From assembly GCF_002937075.1 (NCBI RefSeq), contig NZ_NHSJ01000082.1:62001-126000 (forward strand): a stretch of 64,000 nt of DNA, given 5' to 3'. The notes beneath the pieces were generated by a model. That model saw only the letters and a list, made by a program, of their open reading frames with translations, ran no database searches and had not been told where the DNA came from. The translations under genes were made by a program, and so were the position numbers. The stretch comes from Rhodoblastus sphagnicola. Its GTDB lineage: Bacteria > Pseudomonadota > Alphaproteobacteria > Rhizobiales > Beijerinckiaceae. Below are positions 26,165-33,738 of this stretch, one piece after another. Position 1 is the first letter of the stretch. Each line of letters opens with the position of its first letter.

Positions 26165-28290
26165 TCTATGGCGAAAGCGAAGCGCCAGGCGACATCCTCC
26201 AGTTCGTCGAAGCGGCCGGCGGCGCCGCCGTGGCCCGCCTCCATATTGGTCTTGAGCAGGATCGGGCCGCCGCCGGTCATTTTTTCGCGCAGCTTTTGCG
26301 CCCATTTGGCGGGCTCCCAATAGGTGACGCGCGGGTCCGTGAGGCCCGCCTCGATCAGCATGGCCGGATAGGCCTGGGCGCGCACATTGTCATAGGGCGA
26401 GTAGGCGCGGATCAGGTCGAACACGGCGTGATCGCGCAGAGGATCGCCCCATTCCAGCCATTCCGGCGGCGTCAGCGGCAAGGATTCGTCGCAGATCGTG
26501 TTGAGCACATCGACGAAGGGCACTTCCGCTATGATGCCGCCAAACAATTCCGGGGCGAGATTGGCGACGGCGCCCATCAACATGCCGCCGGCGGAGCCGC
26601 CCTCGGCGACGATTTTTCCCGGTTCGGTCAGGCCGAGCGCGCAAAGATGGCGCGCGCAGGCGATGAAATCGGAGAAGGTGTTGGGCTTGGCCGCCATTTT
26701 GCCCGCCTGCTTCCAGCGCTCGCCCAATTCGCCGCCACCACGCACATGGGCGATGGCGTAAACAAATCCCCGGTCGATCAGGCTGAAAAGGTTTTCGTCG
26801 AAACGCGTTGGCAGCGCCACGCCATAGGCGCCGTAGCCGTAGAGCAGCAGCGGGCCAGGCTTTTCCGCGCGGTCCTTGCGCCAGATGAGCGTGAGGGGAA
26901 CGCGCGCTCCGTCGCCGGCCTCGACCCAGTCGAGCCGCGTCGCATAGAGCGACGGGTCATGGCCGGAGGGAATGCGCTTCGTTTTCACAAGCGTGCGTTC
27001 GCGGTTGCGCAGATCGATGTCAAAGGTCTGGTCGGGGTCGATCGGCGTCGAAAAGGTGACGCGCACGATGGGGTCGAAAAAATCGAAATTGCGTTCGAGT
27101 CGCAGGTGCAGCACCGGCGCCTCGAACGCCAGCGTGAACGGTTCGTCTTGGCCGCCAGTGTTGACGCAGCGTTTGGCGACGAGACGCGGGCGGCAATTCT
27201 CCCGCTCCAGCCAGACGAGATGATCGGCGAATATGGCGGCGTTGAAGATCACCTTGCCCGGACGGTGCGGCGCCTCCTCGCGCCAGTGTCCGCTGTCCGG
27301 AGTTCCGCCCTCAAGTTGATCGAGGCCGATGCTGACAATCTTGAAGTCGAAGGCGCCGTCGGCGTTGGTGCGCATGTAGAGCCGCGTCAGGCTTGGCTCC
27401 ACGTCGTAAATGAGGCCGGGACGTCGCGGACTCACCAGACGCGGCGGCGCGGTCGGGTGGGCGAGGTCGATCAGCCAGCTTTCCGAACAATCGTGGTCGG
27501 AGACGTTGACAATGGCGTGTCGGCGCGAGCGCGCCCCGCGCAGATGTATGAACAGGGCTGGATTCTTCTCCTCGAACAGCAATGTGTCCCGCGCCGGATC
27601 TTCCCCGATCCGGTGCAGATAGACCGCGCAGGTGCGAAAATCGTCGTCGATTCGCGTGTAGAGGAAGCCGCGCGAATTGCACGTCCAGACGATCGCGCCA
27701 TCGGTATTCTCGACCACGTCTTCGCCGTCCACACCGGTCGTTAGGTCGCGACAGGAGATTTTCTGCAATTCGGAACCGCGTTCGTCGCGGCTCCAGGCGA
27801 GCCAGCGATGGTCGGGCGAATGGAGCGCTTCGCCGAGGCTGAAGTAATCCAGGCCTTCCGCACAGAGGTCGCCGTCGAGCAGGACGATCTCTTCGGCTCC
27901 GTCTTGGCCGGTTTCTTGGCCATTGGCGGATCTGCGGCAGACCAACGGATGCTGGCCATTCTCGCGAAAGCGGGTGAAGTAGAACCAGTCGCCGTCGCGC
28001 GCCGGAGGATCGGACTCGGTTTCATCCACGCGCCCGACAAGCTCCTGTTCCAGGCTCTCCGCCAGGGGGGCCAGGGGTTTGAGCGTTGCTTGCGCGTAAG
28101 CGTTTTCCGCTTCGAGCGCGGCGCGGATTTCGGCGGGCAGAACATCTGGGTCTTGCAACGCCTCCCGCCAATTGTCCGCCCGCAACCAGGCGTAGTCGTC
28201 CTTCAGCGTTACCCCGTGAAATACCTGCGCGGCGGGACGTTTTTCGAGGTGGGGCGGCGTTATGTCGCGGCTTTTGGCAAAGGACGGCAT
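26152..28290 (-). CDS. ptrB: Oligopeptidase B (S9A family serine peptidase)
   Basis: A 712-residue cytoplasmic peptidase cleaving short peptides after basic residues. The N-terminal part is a beta-propeller gate. The C-terminal alpha/beta hydrolase has the nucleophile Ser in GGSAGGMLMG near residue 560, the Asp in EAGLTDPRV near 645 and the His in MEAGHGGAAGRF near 680. ATG 28290 has AGGG upstream and matches family N-termini; the frame remains open for 273 bases more without similarity. Its stop codon lies in the tandem repeat shared with the convergent gene. Confidence 0.93.
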   Translation of the reverse strand: MPSFAKSRDITPPHLEKRPAAQVFHGVTLKDDYAWLRADNWREALQDPDVLPAEIRAALEAENAYAQATLKPLAPLAESLEQELVGRVDETESDPPARDGDWFYFTRFRENGQHPLVCRRSANGQETGQDGAEEIVLLDGDLCAEGLDYFSLGEALHSPDHRWLAWSRDERGSELQKISCRDLTTGVDGEDVVENTDGAIVWTCNSRGFLYTRIDDDFRTCAVYLHRIGEDPARDTLLFEEKNPALFIHLRGARSRRHAIVNVSDHDCSESWLIDLAHPTAPPRLVSPRRPGLIYDVEPSLTRLYMRTNADGAFDFKIVSIGLDQLEGGTPDSGHWREEAPHRPGKVIFNAAIFADHLVWLERENCRPRLVAKRCVNTGGQDEPFTLAFEAPVLHLRLERNFDFFDPIVRVTFSTPIDPDQTFDIDLRNRERTLVKTKRIPSGHDPSLYATRLDWVEAGDGARVPLTLIWRKDRAEKPGPLLLYGYGAYGVALPTRFDENLFSLIDRGFVYAIAHVRGGGELGERWKQAGKMAAKPNTFSDFIACARHLCALGLTEPGKIVAEGGSAGGMLMGAVANLAPELFGGIIAEVPFVDVLNTICDESLPLTPPEWLEWGDPLRDHAVFDLIRAYSPYDNVRAQAYPAMLIEAGLTDPRVTYWEPAKWAQKLREKMTGGGPILLKTNMEAGHGGAAGRFDELEDVAWRFAFAIEAVN

Positions 28291-28769
28291 GTTGAGACCC
28301 TGACAGGCGTGAAGAGTTGCGCGCGACAATGTGCCGATTCGGCTGATTCGCCAAAACCGGACGGGACGATCAGCATCATCGCGTTGCAACTTCGCAAGCG
28401 AATATTGCGGTATGGGCCGTTGACAGGAAAAAGCCGGTTTGCCGGAGCTTGGCGGGACAGAAAAACAGGCGGGAGTCGCGCCGCAACCCTTACGATTTCG
28501 CCCGTTTATTTGCGGGAGGGACCGGAATTCTGTGCGAGGGCGCGCTGCGCAAACAAAAGCCAAAACAAATTACGGGATTACCGAGAGAGAGATATTGCGC
28601 GCAGCGTTTGCTTGCTCTATTTAGAAAATGTTGGACGTATTCGAAGGCAGATCACATCGTATTGGGGCCGGACGCGTTTTCATGGAGCCGTCCAAGCGCA
28701 TCTCAGCGAAAAATATCGCAGATCTCCTCGAAAAATATCTCGATCCATCACAAGGAAAGTTCACGACCA
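28291..28769. other. Gene-free leader between ptrB and mucR
   Basis: About 480 bases between divergent genes. The last 200 bases before mucR are AT-richer than the flanks, consistent with a promoter and long leader; MucR genes are commonly autoregulated through AT-rich DNA. No conserved operator could be named. Confidence 0.4.
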
Positions 28770-29189
28770 ATGAGCGACGCACCCTCAAATAATTACATCG
28801 AGCTGGCGGCGGATATCGTTTCCGCCTATGTCAGCAACAATTCCGTTCCGGTCTCCGACCTTGCTACTTTGATCAATGATGTTCATTCGGCTTTGCTGCG
28901 CGTCACCAGCGGTTCCGCCCCGGTCGTCGCCGAGGCGCCCAAGCCGGCCGTTCCCGTGAAGAAGTCGATCACCAACGACTACATCATCTGCCTGGAAGAT
29001 GGAAAGCAGTTCAAGTCGCTGAAGCGTCACCTGCGCACCCAGTACAATATGTCTCCCGAAGACTATCGCGAGAAATGGGGTCTTGGCGCGGATTATCCGA
29101 TGGTGGCGCCCAATTACGCCAAGGCGCGCTCGCATCTCGCCAAGCAGATGGGCCTCGGTCAGCAGCGCCGCCGCGTCCGCGTCAAGTAA
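28770..29189 (+). CDS. mucR: MucR/Ros-family transcriptional regulator
   Basis: A 139-residue global regulator of the Ros/MucR class, which controls exopolysaccharide, motility and cell-cycle genes in Rhizobiales. The N-terminal oligomerisation region ([17 protein letters not shown]) is followed by the zinc-finger-like domain with [20 protein letters not shown] and [12 protein letters not shown]. The usual second Cys position is Asp and the last His position is occupied by Tyr/Asn, so metal binding may be altered or absent, as known for some relatives. A terminator follows 30 bases downstream. Surface-glycan genes at the left end of the window would be plausible targets. Confidence 0.95.
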   Translation: MSDAPSNNYIELAADIVSAYVSNNSVPVSDLATLINDVHSALLRVTSGSAPVVAEAPKPAVPVKKSITNDYIICLEDGKQFKSLKRHLRTQYNMSPEDYREKWGLGADYPMVAPNYAKARSHLAKQMGLGQQRRRVRVK

Positions 29190-29219
29190 ACCGATCGGGT
29201 CGATTTCGAATGCGAACAG

Positions 29220-29248
29220 ACCGGAGCGCCGCCGCGCTCCGGTTTTTT
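29220..29248 (+). terminator. Intrinsic terminator of mucR
   Basis: ACCGGAGCGC and GCGCTCCGGT form a perfect 10-bp stem around CGCC, followed by six T bases. It touches the stop codon of the convergent small gene. Confidence 0.92.
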
Positions 29249-29601
29249 CATGCGCCGGCGTTGGCGCGGCGCGACCGCCAGGCGGGCGCCCGGTCGGCGT
29301 CGCGCAACGTGTCGCGACCGCCCGCCTGAACGACGGGTTCGGCGGCGGGGCGGGACGGCGCCGGCGCGGGGTCTGGCGCATGGATTTGCGCCGCCCGCGC
29401 CGCGAGCGCCAGACAGGCGGACGCATTGTCGCGGCAGGACGCGACCGCCGATTCGACCGCCCGTTGCTTCATCTGTTCGGCTCCGGCCGCCAGTTGCTGG
29501 CCTGCGGGCTGAGCCAGGGTCATGAGGCTGGCGCCTTCGCGATCGGCGATCTGGCTGAAGACCAGGCCAAGCCAGAACAGGCTGCGCAACAGAAACGACA
29601 T
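29248..29601 (-). CDS. Small DUF5330-like membrane-anchored protein
   Basis: A predicted 117-residue protein starting MSFLLRSLFWLGLVFSQIAD, an N-terminal signal or anchor helix of the kind seen in DUF5330 proteins of Rhizobiales. A Gln-rich segment, a Cys pair (SCRDNASAC) and a Pro/Ala-rich tail follow. ATG 29601 has AGGGAG upstream at normal spacing; the longer frame lacks one. Function is unknown; periplasmic exposure with a possible disulfide is inferred. Confidence 0.65.
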   Translation of the reverse strand: MSFLLRSLFWLGLVFSQIADREGASLMTLAQPAGQQLAAGAEQMKQRAVESAVASCRDNASACLALAARAAQIHAPDPAPAPSRPAAEPVVQAGGRDTLRDADRAPAWRSRRANAGA

Positions 29602-29990
29602 CTTGATCTCCCTGCGAGCGCCTGTGTTCGCGCTCCGATTTCGGGCTGAGCAAGGTCTAGCAGCGATCCATCGCCATTGAATCAAGTGTTTCACTCAAAT
29701 TGCGGCGGCGGCGTTCACCTGCGATTCAGCATGGGCGCCTTAAAGCTTTCAGTAACCATGTCGCGTGAATGTTTAACGCGAGCGGCGCCGCCTCGGGCGG
29801 TGTTTAGAGTTCCCTTAGAGCCGCGGCGCAGATTGACGGAACGCGCGGTTCGGCCGCGCCAGACATCAGAGCCGTCCATGCCGGAATCCAGCAAGATTTT
29901 CGCCGCCGCGCCCACCGGGACTTTCGGCCGCCATGGCGTCCACGCGTCGGAGAAGTCGAAGGGCGGATCAGCCGGGAGGCGTCGCGAGCC
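29602..29990. other. Gene-free stretch upstream of the histidine kinase
   Basis: About 390 bases without a supported gene. A 38-codon frame (29878-29994) ends in an ATGA overlap with the kinase start but has no ribosome site or recognisable similarity. GGGAGGCG at 29970-29977 may serve as a distant ribosome site for the kinase. Confidence 0.4.
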
Positions 29991-30881
29991 ATGAGCGAAC
30001 ATCGTTTGACGCACAAGCCGCAGGCGGGCGGTTGCGGCGCTCGCGCCAGCGCCAGCGCGCTCGCGTCGGAGGCGGCCGACTGGCGCCAGCGCCTGCTCGC
30101 CAATGTCAGCCATGAATTGCGCACGCCCCTCAACGCCATCATCGGCTTTTCCGAAATGCTGGCCAATGTGGACCTGTCGCCCAAGGATCCGGAAAAGCAG
30201 CGCGAATATGCGCGCATCATCAACGCCTCCGGCCAGCATCTGCTCAGCGTGGTCAACACCATTCTCGACATGTCCAAGATCGAATCCGGCGTGTTCGCCA
30301 TCGAGCCGGAACATTTCGACCTTGGCGCGCTGATCGATTTCTCCTGCGATCTGGTCAAGCTGAAGGCGCAGGAGAAGACCATCGAACTGCTCGCGGCCTG
30401 CGCGTCGAACATCGGCGAAATCGTCGCCGACAAGCGCGCCTGCAAGCAAATCCTGCTCAACCTGCTGTCGAACGCCGTGAAATTCACGCCGGAAGGCGGT
30501 CAGGTCGCCATTTCCGCGCGCAAGGACGGCGGCTTCGTCGTCATAGACGTCTCCGACACCGGCATAGGCGTCACGCCCGGAGAACTGCTGCGGCTCGGCG
30601 ATCCCTTCTACCAGGCGCGGGCGACCTACGACCGCCCCTATGAGGGCGCGGGCCTCGGCCTCTCGATCGTGCGGGGCCTGGTGGCGCTGCACGGCGGGGC
30701 GATCAGCTTCGCCAGCGCGCCCAACGAGGGCGCGAGCGTCACCGTGCGCCTGCCGATCGACTGCCGCGAGGCCGAGCGCGCCGACGCCTTGTCGGCGCGC
30801 ATCGAAACCGTTTCGCGTCCCGAGGGCGCGCACAAGACGCATCCGTTTCATTCCCATCACCAGGTGAAAAAAATTGCGTGA
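29991..30881 (+). CDS. Soluble sensor histidine kinase without sensor domain
   Basis: A 296-residue kinase. The H-box NVSHELRTPLNAIIGFSEML with the phospho-acceptor His is near residue 41, the N-box NLLSNAVKFTP near 160, DTGIGV (G1) near 190 and GAGLGLSIVRGL (G2) near 220. There is no membrane helix and only about 35 residues before the DHp domain, so the input must come from a partner protein. A His-rich C-terminal tail is present. It overlaps a peptidoglycan-binding membrane protein gene and is followed by DUF1491; no response regulator is adjacent. A cell-cycle or envelope signalling role is inferred from this context. Confidence 0.9.
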   Translation: MSEHRLTHKPQAGGCGARASASALASEAADWRQRLLANVSHELRTPLNAIIGFSEMLANVDLSPKDPEKQREYARIINASGQHLLSVVNTILDMSKIESGVFAIEPEHFDLGALIDFSCDLVKLKAQEKTIELLAACASNIGEIVADKRACKQILLNLLSNAVKFTPEGGQVAISARKDGGFVVIDVSDTGIGVTPGELLRLGDPFYQARATYDRPYEGAGLGLSIVRGLVALHGGAISFASAPNEGASVTVRLPIDCREAERADALSARIETVSRPEGAHKTHPFHSHHQVKKIA

Positions 30882-31635
30882 GATCGCCGCCGCCTCCGAT
30901 TTCGACTTCGTCGCCTCGGAACCCGCCCCCGCCCCGAGGAAATCTCGCGCCCCCGGCGCCAGGGCGCGCGACAAGTCGGCCCGCACGCCGCAATTCCTGA
31001 CCCGGCTGTGGAGCTGGCGCACGCCGCTGTTCGGCGGCCTCGCCTTTGTCCTGCTGTTGGCGGCCATCGCCGTCAACGCCATGTTTCTCCAGCACGGCCG
31101 CCATCCCGCGCCGCTGATGGGCTCGGTGCTGCGCATCGAGACGCCCAAGGTGGAGCCCGCCCCCGCGCCTGTCGCCAAGGCGGAGGCGAAAGCGGCGCCG
31201 TCCGCGCTCGACGAGGCGCTCGCGCCCATGCCGCTGGCCAAGGTCGCGGCGCCCGCCAAGATTGTGGCGCCCGGCAAGATCCCGACCCCGGCCAAGATTG
31301 CGGCTCCCGCCAAGACCCCGGCTCCGGTGAAAGCCGTCAAAGCCCTTCCCGCGCCGCCCTCGGCTGCGCCCGTAAAGGCCGCCGCCAAGCCGTCCGACGC
31401 GATTGGCGCGCTGATGGTCAATGCGGCGCCGGCGGTTCCGGCAAAAAATATCGCCGACGCGCAGAAGGCGCTGAACAAGCTGGGCGCGCATGTTCCCGCC
31501 AACGGAAAAATCGACGCCGCGACCCGCAAGGCGGTGGAAAAATTCCAGCGCGACAACGGGCTGCCGGTCACCGGCGAACTGACGCCGAAACTGCGCCATT
31601 TCCTGGCGTTGCAAGCCGGCGAGCCGGAAGGCTGA
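30874..31635 (+). CDS. Membrane-anchored peptidoglycan-binding protein
   Basis: A 253-residue protein. It has a cytoplasmic N-terminus of about 50 residues, one membrane helix (about 53-72), a long Ala/Pro/Lys linker with repeated APAK-type units, and a C-terminal peptidoglycan-binding_1 domain (IADAQKALNKLGAHVPANGKID, then TRKAVEKFQRDNGLPVTG). TTG 30874 overlaps the kinase end and has AGGTG upstream. The topology places the binding domain in the periplasm and suggests that it may report cell-wall state to the preceding soluble kinase; this is inference from operon structure. Confidence 0.87.
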   Translation: MREIAAASDFDFVASEPAPAPRKSRAPGARARDKSARTPQFLTRLWSWRTPLFGGLAFVLLLAAIAVNAMFLQHGRHPAPLMGSVLRIETPKVEPAPAPVAKAEAKAAPSALDEALAPMPLAKVAAPAKIVAPGKIPTPAKIAAPAKTPAPVKAVKALPAPPSAAPVKAAAKPSDAIGALMVNAAPAVPAKNIADAQKALNKLGAHVPANGKIDAATRKAVEKFQRDNGLPVTGELTPKLRHFLALQAGEPEG

Positions 31636-31639
31636 CACG

Positions 31640-31975
31640 GTGCGGCTGCGCTCGGACATCTGGGTTTCGGCCTATCTGCGCCGCTGCGCTGTCGAGGGCG
31701 CGGCGGCCTATCTGCGCCGGCGCGGCGCGGAGCAGGCGGGCGCCATTTTCATAAAGATCGACCGGCTCGACGGCGCCTGCGCGCTCTATGGCCCCGCGCC
31801 GCAGAGCGAGGCGCGCGAAGGTTACGACCGCCTTTTTGCGCGCGCGCACAAGGCGGACTGGATCGAATCGCCCGACGCCGAAGCGCGGCTGGAGCGGGAG
31901 CAAAAATTCGATTCGGATCTCTGGATCGTCGAGGTGGAGGACCGGCAGGGCCGGCATTTCCTCGACCTTGCCTGA
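31640..31975 (+). CDS. DUF1491 family protein
   Basis: A 111-residue protein of the alphaproteobacterial DUF1491 family. Typical features are the start LRSDIWVSAYLRRC, the block GAIFIKIDRLDG and the end FDSDLWIVEVEDRQGRHFLDL. It is likely cytoplasmic. The function is unknown. GTG 31640 lies four bases after the preceding stop, so it belongs to the kinase operon. Confidence 0.9.
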   Translation: MRLRSDIWVSAYLRRCAVEGAAAYLRRRGAEQAGAIFIKIDRLDGACALYGPAPQSEAREGYDRLFARAHKADWIESPDAEARLEREQKFDSDLWIVEVEDRQGRHFLDLA

Positions 31976-32830
31976 AGCGGCGGCGCTGGACCGTCCCCAT
32001 CAACAATAAAGTAGCCCTCACCTTGGTAGCCTGCGCCGGCAGGCGTCTCGAAGGGCAGGGCGGTCACGCGCCCGGCCCCAGATCGGGCAAAAAGTGAAAG
32101 TGGAAAAGGAGGTGAAAACCGGATTTTTCGGCAAATGTTCTCGATTTGTTTCATGTGAAACGGGGGCGATATTTCTTAAATTATTGAATCAAGTAAACAA
32201 TTCACCAAAGGCGCTGCCGCGCGCGCCAATGCAACCTGTTGCGCGAATCCATCGAAATCACGCGAAAACGATCAGAAACTTGCCGGTTTTCGCGCGAAAT
32301 CATCAAAAACCTGCACGGTTTTATCGGCAAGACACAACTCTTGATTGAATTTCAAGCGTGTGACGCCGCCAGCAAAGCATTCGCGCGGGCAAACGCCGCG
32401 CTGACTGGCCGCGACCTGAAATGGAAAGACAAACCGGTATCAACCGGATCCGCGCTGCGGCCGGAGGCGGGCCTCCGCCATGAAGCGGCGTGACCGCAGC
32501 CATGCCATTTCCACGATTCGCGAAACATCGCGCGCGGACGTCGCTGCATTTAAATCGAAATGCCGCGCAAACGGCCTATGAAATCATCAAAAATGGATCA
32601 TTCGGACTTGGCGTGACGCCTCCGACCACGGCCGGTATCGTCTTGATACCGACCGTGCTCGGCTTCAGTTGCTTGAGCGACTTATTGACTGACACCCGGC
32701 GGCGGAGGTGGAAACACCACGTTCGGGGTCGATCGCCTTGTCGCGCCAAGTCACCGCAAGCGTCATGCTGACGCCTGCTGGCGAAAGCGCGGCTCAGATG
32801 CCTGACTAACGCCAGCAAGCATCAACTATT
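31976..32830. other. Long gene-poor region downstream of puc locus 2
   Basis: About 850 bases without a supported gene. Short open frames here have no family features or ribosome sites. The stretch includes two copies of GAAATCATCAAAAA (near 32299 and 32581) and an inverted element GGTATCGTCTTGATACCGACC (about 32635-32655) that resembles the repeat downstream of puc locus 1. It is AT-richer than the genome average, as expected for decayed or acquired DNA. Confidence 0.5.
32776..32817 (-). terminator. Hairpin downstream of pucA2
   Basis: TGCTGGCG and CGCCAGCA can pair over a 26-base loop, just beyond the pucA2 stop on the minus strand. The CTGGCGTTAG core is shared with the matching position after pucA1. 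No T-run follows, so a processing or stability element is as likely as a terminator. Confidence 0.4.
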
Positions 32831-32992
32831 TCAGTGAATCAGCTTGGTTCCGCCCTGCATGAACGCGGCGACCCAAGTGGTGTGCGTCAGGATGGCGGCA
32901 TGCACCAGCAGAGCGGTCACGGCCACGGAGCCGAGCAACAGCGGGATGCCAACGCTCGGGTTGACGATCGTCCAAATCTTGCCTTGGTTCAT
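32831..32992 (-). CDS. pucA: Light-harvesting LH2 alpha polypeptide, locus 2 (blue-shifted type)
   Basis: A 53-residue alpha chain, too short to be obvious among open frames. It begins [20 protein letters not shown], carries the B850-ligand His31 in ALLVHAAIL and ends [13 protein letters not shown] plus four residues. At positions 44 and 45, which are Tyr and Trp in standard LH2 and hydrogen-bond the B850 acetyl groups, it has Phe and Met. Loss of those bonds is known to shift B850 to shorter wavelength in low-light antenna types, so this locus likely encodes a B800-820-like or low-B850 complex. It lies 12 bases after pucB2. Confidence 0.95.
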   Translation of the reverse strand: MNQGKIWTIVNPSVGIPLLLGSVAVTALLVHAAILTHTTWVAAFMQGGTKLIH

Positions 32993-33004
32993 ATCAGAAA
33001 CTCC

Positions 33005-33154
33005 TCAATGCAGCCAGGGAGACAAAGCGTACGCGAGAACGTGCGCGAGGATAGCGATCACGAAGAACACGCGGGTGCCGTCGATGACATGCTTGTGAAG
33101 TTCTTCGGACTCAGCTGCGGTCAAGCCCGTCAGCCCCTTAACATTATCAGCCAT
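33005..33154 (-). CDS. pucB: Light-harvesting LH2 beta polypeptide, locus 2
   Basis: A 49-residue beta chain differing from the locus 1 copy at only a handful of positions. It has the signature [14 protein letters not shown], the B850-ligand His in AILAHVLAY and the C-terminal SPWLH. ATG 33154 follows GAGAGG at normal spacing; the frame runs upstream to 33343 but without beta-chain features. It forms a pair with the Phe-Met alpha chain. Confidence 0.96.
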   Translation of the reverse strand: MADNVKGLTGLTAAESEELHKHVIDGTRVFFVIAILAHVLAYALSPWLH

Positions 33155-33277
33155 TGTATACCTCTCATTTGCCGCTGCTATTCTCGCACAATACTTGCGC
33201 GAGGTTGCTCGCCCCGGCGGCTGGGCGGCGTAATCTCCAGCTAAATCAATAAGATATCGCTGTTGAACACAGGCTGG

Positions 33278-33306
33278 ACTATGAGCTTGACGCTTGTGGC
33301 TGTCAA
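33278..33306 (-). promoter_or_regulatory. puc locus 2 sigma-70-type promoter
   Basis: On the minus strand TTGACA (33301-33306), a 17-base spacer and CATAGT (33278-33283). The spacer sequence is nearly the same as at locus 1, showing common descent of the regulatory region. The -10 is weaker and the spacer one base longer than at locus 1, so basal strength may differ. Confidence 0.65.
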
Positions 33307-33318
33307 CTTCGCTTGACA
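33301..33318. promoter_or_regulatory. PpsR/CrtJ operator, puc locus 2
   Basis: Exact TGT-N12-ACA overlapping the -35 box, in the same position as at locus 1. It predicts the same aerobic repression for both antenna sets. Confidence 0.75.
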
Positions 33319-33738
33319 CGGCCGCATGTGGAGTCCCCTCCACCGCGAGATCGTCGGCGCTATGGGAGATATCAGCTTAATAACAATGAGATAGATCTGA
33401 AGCTGCCGATCCGGCGGCGCGTGTTGGCTCGGGAATTGCGGGGACTACGTAGGTGTTCTCCCGAAGAGCCGGGGGATCTCTCCAATAGTCCATGTGAAAT
33501 TACGCAGGGGGCGATAGGATCATCATGGTTTAAAAGAGGGGGAGAGCGCCGTTTCGCCTGACCTCAATCGCGCAAAAACCCGCGCAATGGTCCCTCATCG
33601 TCAACAGCATGCCTTCTCGCCGCGCCCGCCATCGTCACGCGCTTTTTGGATCCGGGCGGTCGTCCGCCGACATGAGGGCGACGCCGACACGCGCTGGAAG
33701 CTCGATTACGCGCCGATTCTCGTCCTGTCCCGTCGGCG
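33319..33738. other. Upstream flank shared with puc locus 1
   Basis: No gene is supported. Parts match the flank of locus 1: TACGTAGGT occurs at about 33447 and 9487, and ATCATGGTT...AAAGAGG with CCTGAnnTCAATCGCnCAA-type sequence near 33525-33585 matches 9525-9580. The shared flank extends at least 250 bases from the operator and may hold further activator sites. Confidence 0.5.

Noticed and set aside
29878-29994. 38-codon frame ending in an ATGA overlap with the histidine kinase
   Set aside because: No ribosome site, no recognisable similarity; kept only as a remark in the intergenic entry.
32094-32493. Two overlapping 84-codon plus-strand frames
   Set aside because: No ribosome site or protein-like pattern; they lie in repeat-containing DNA.
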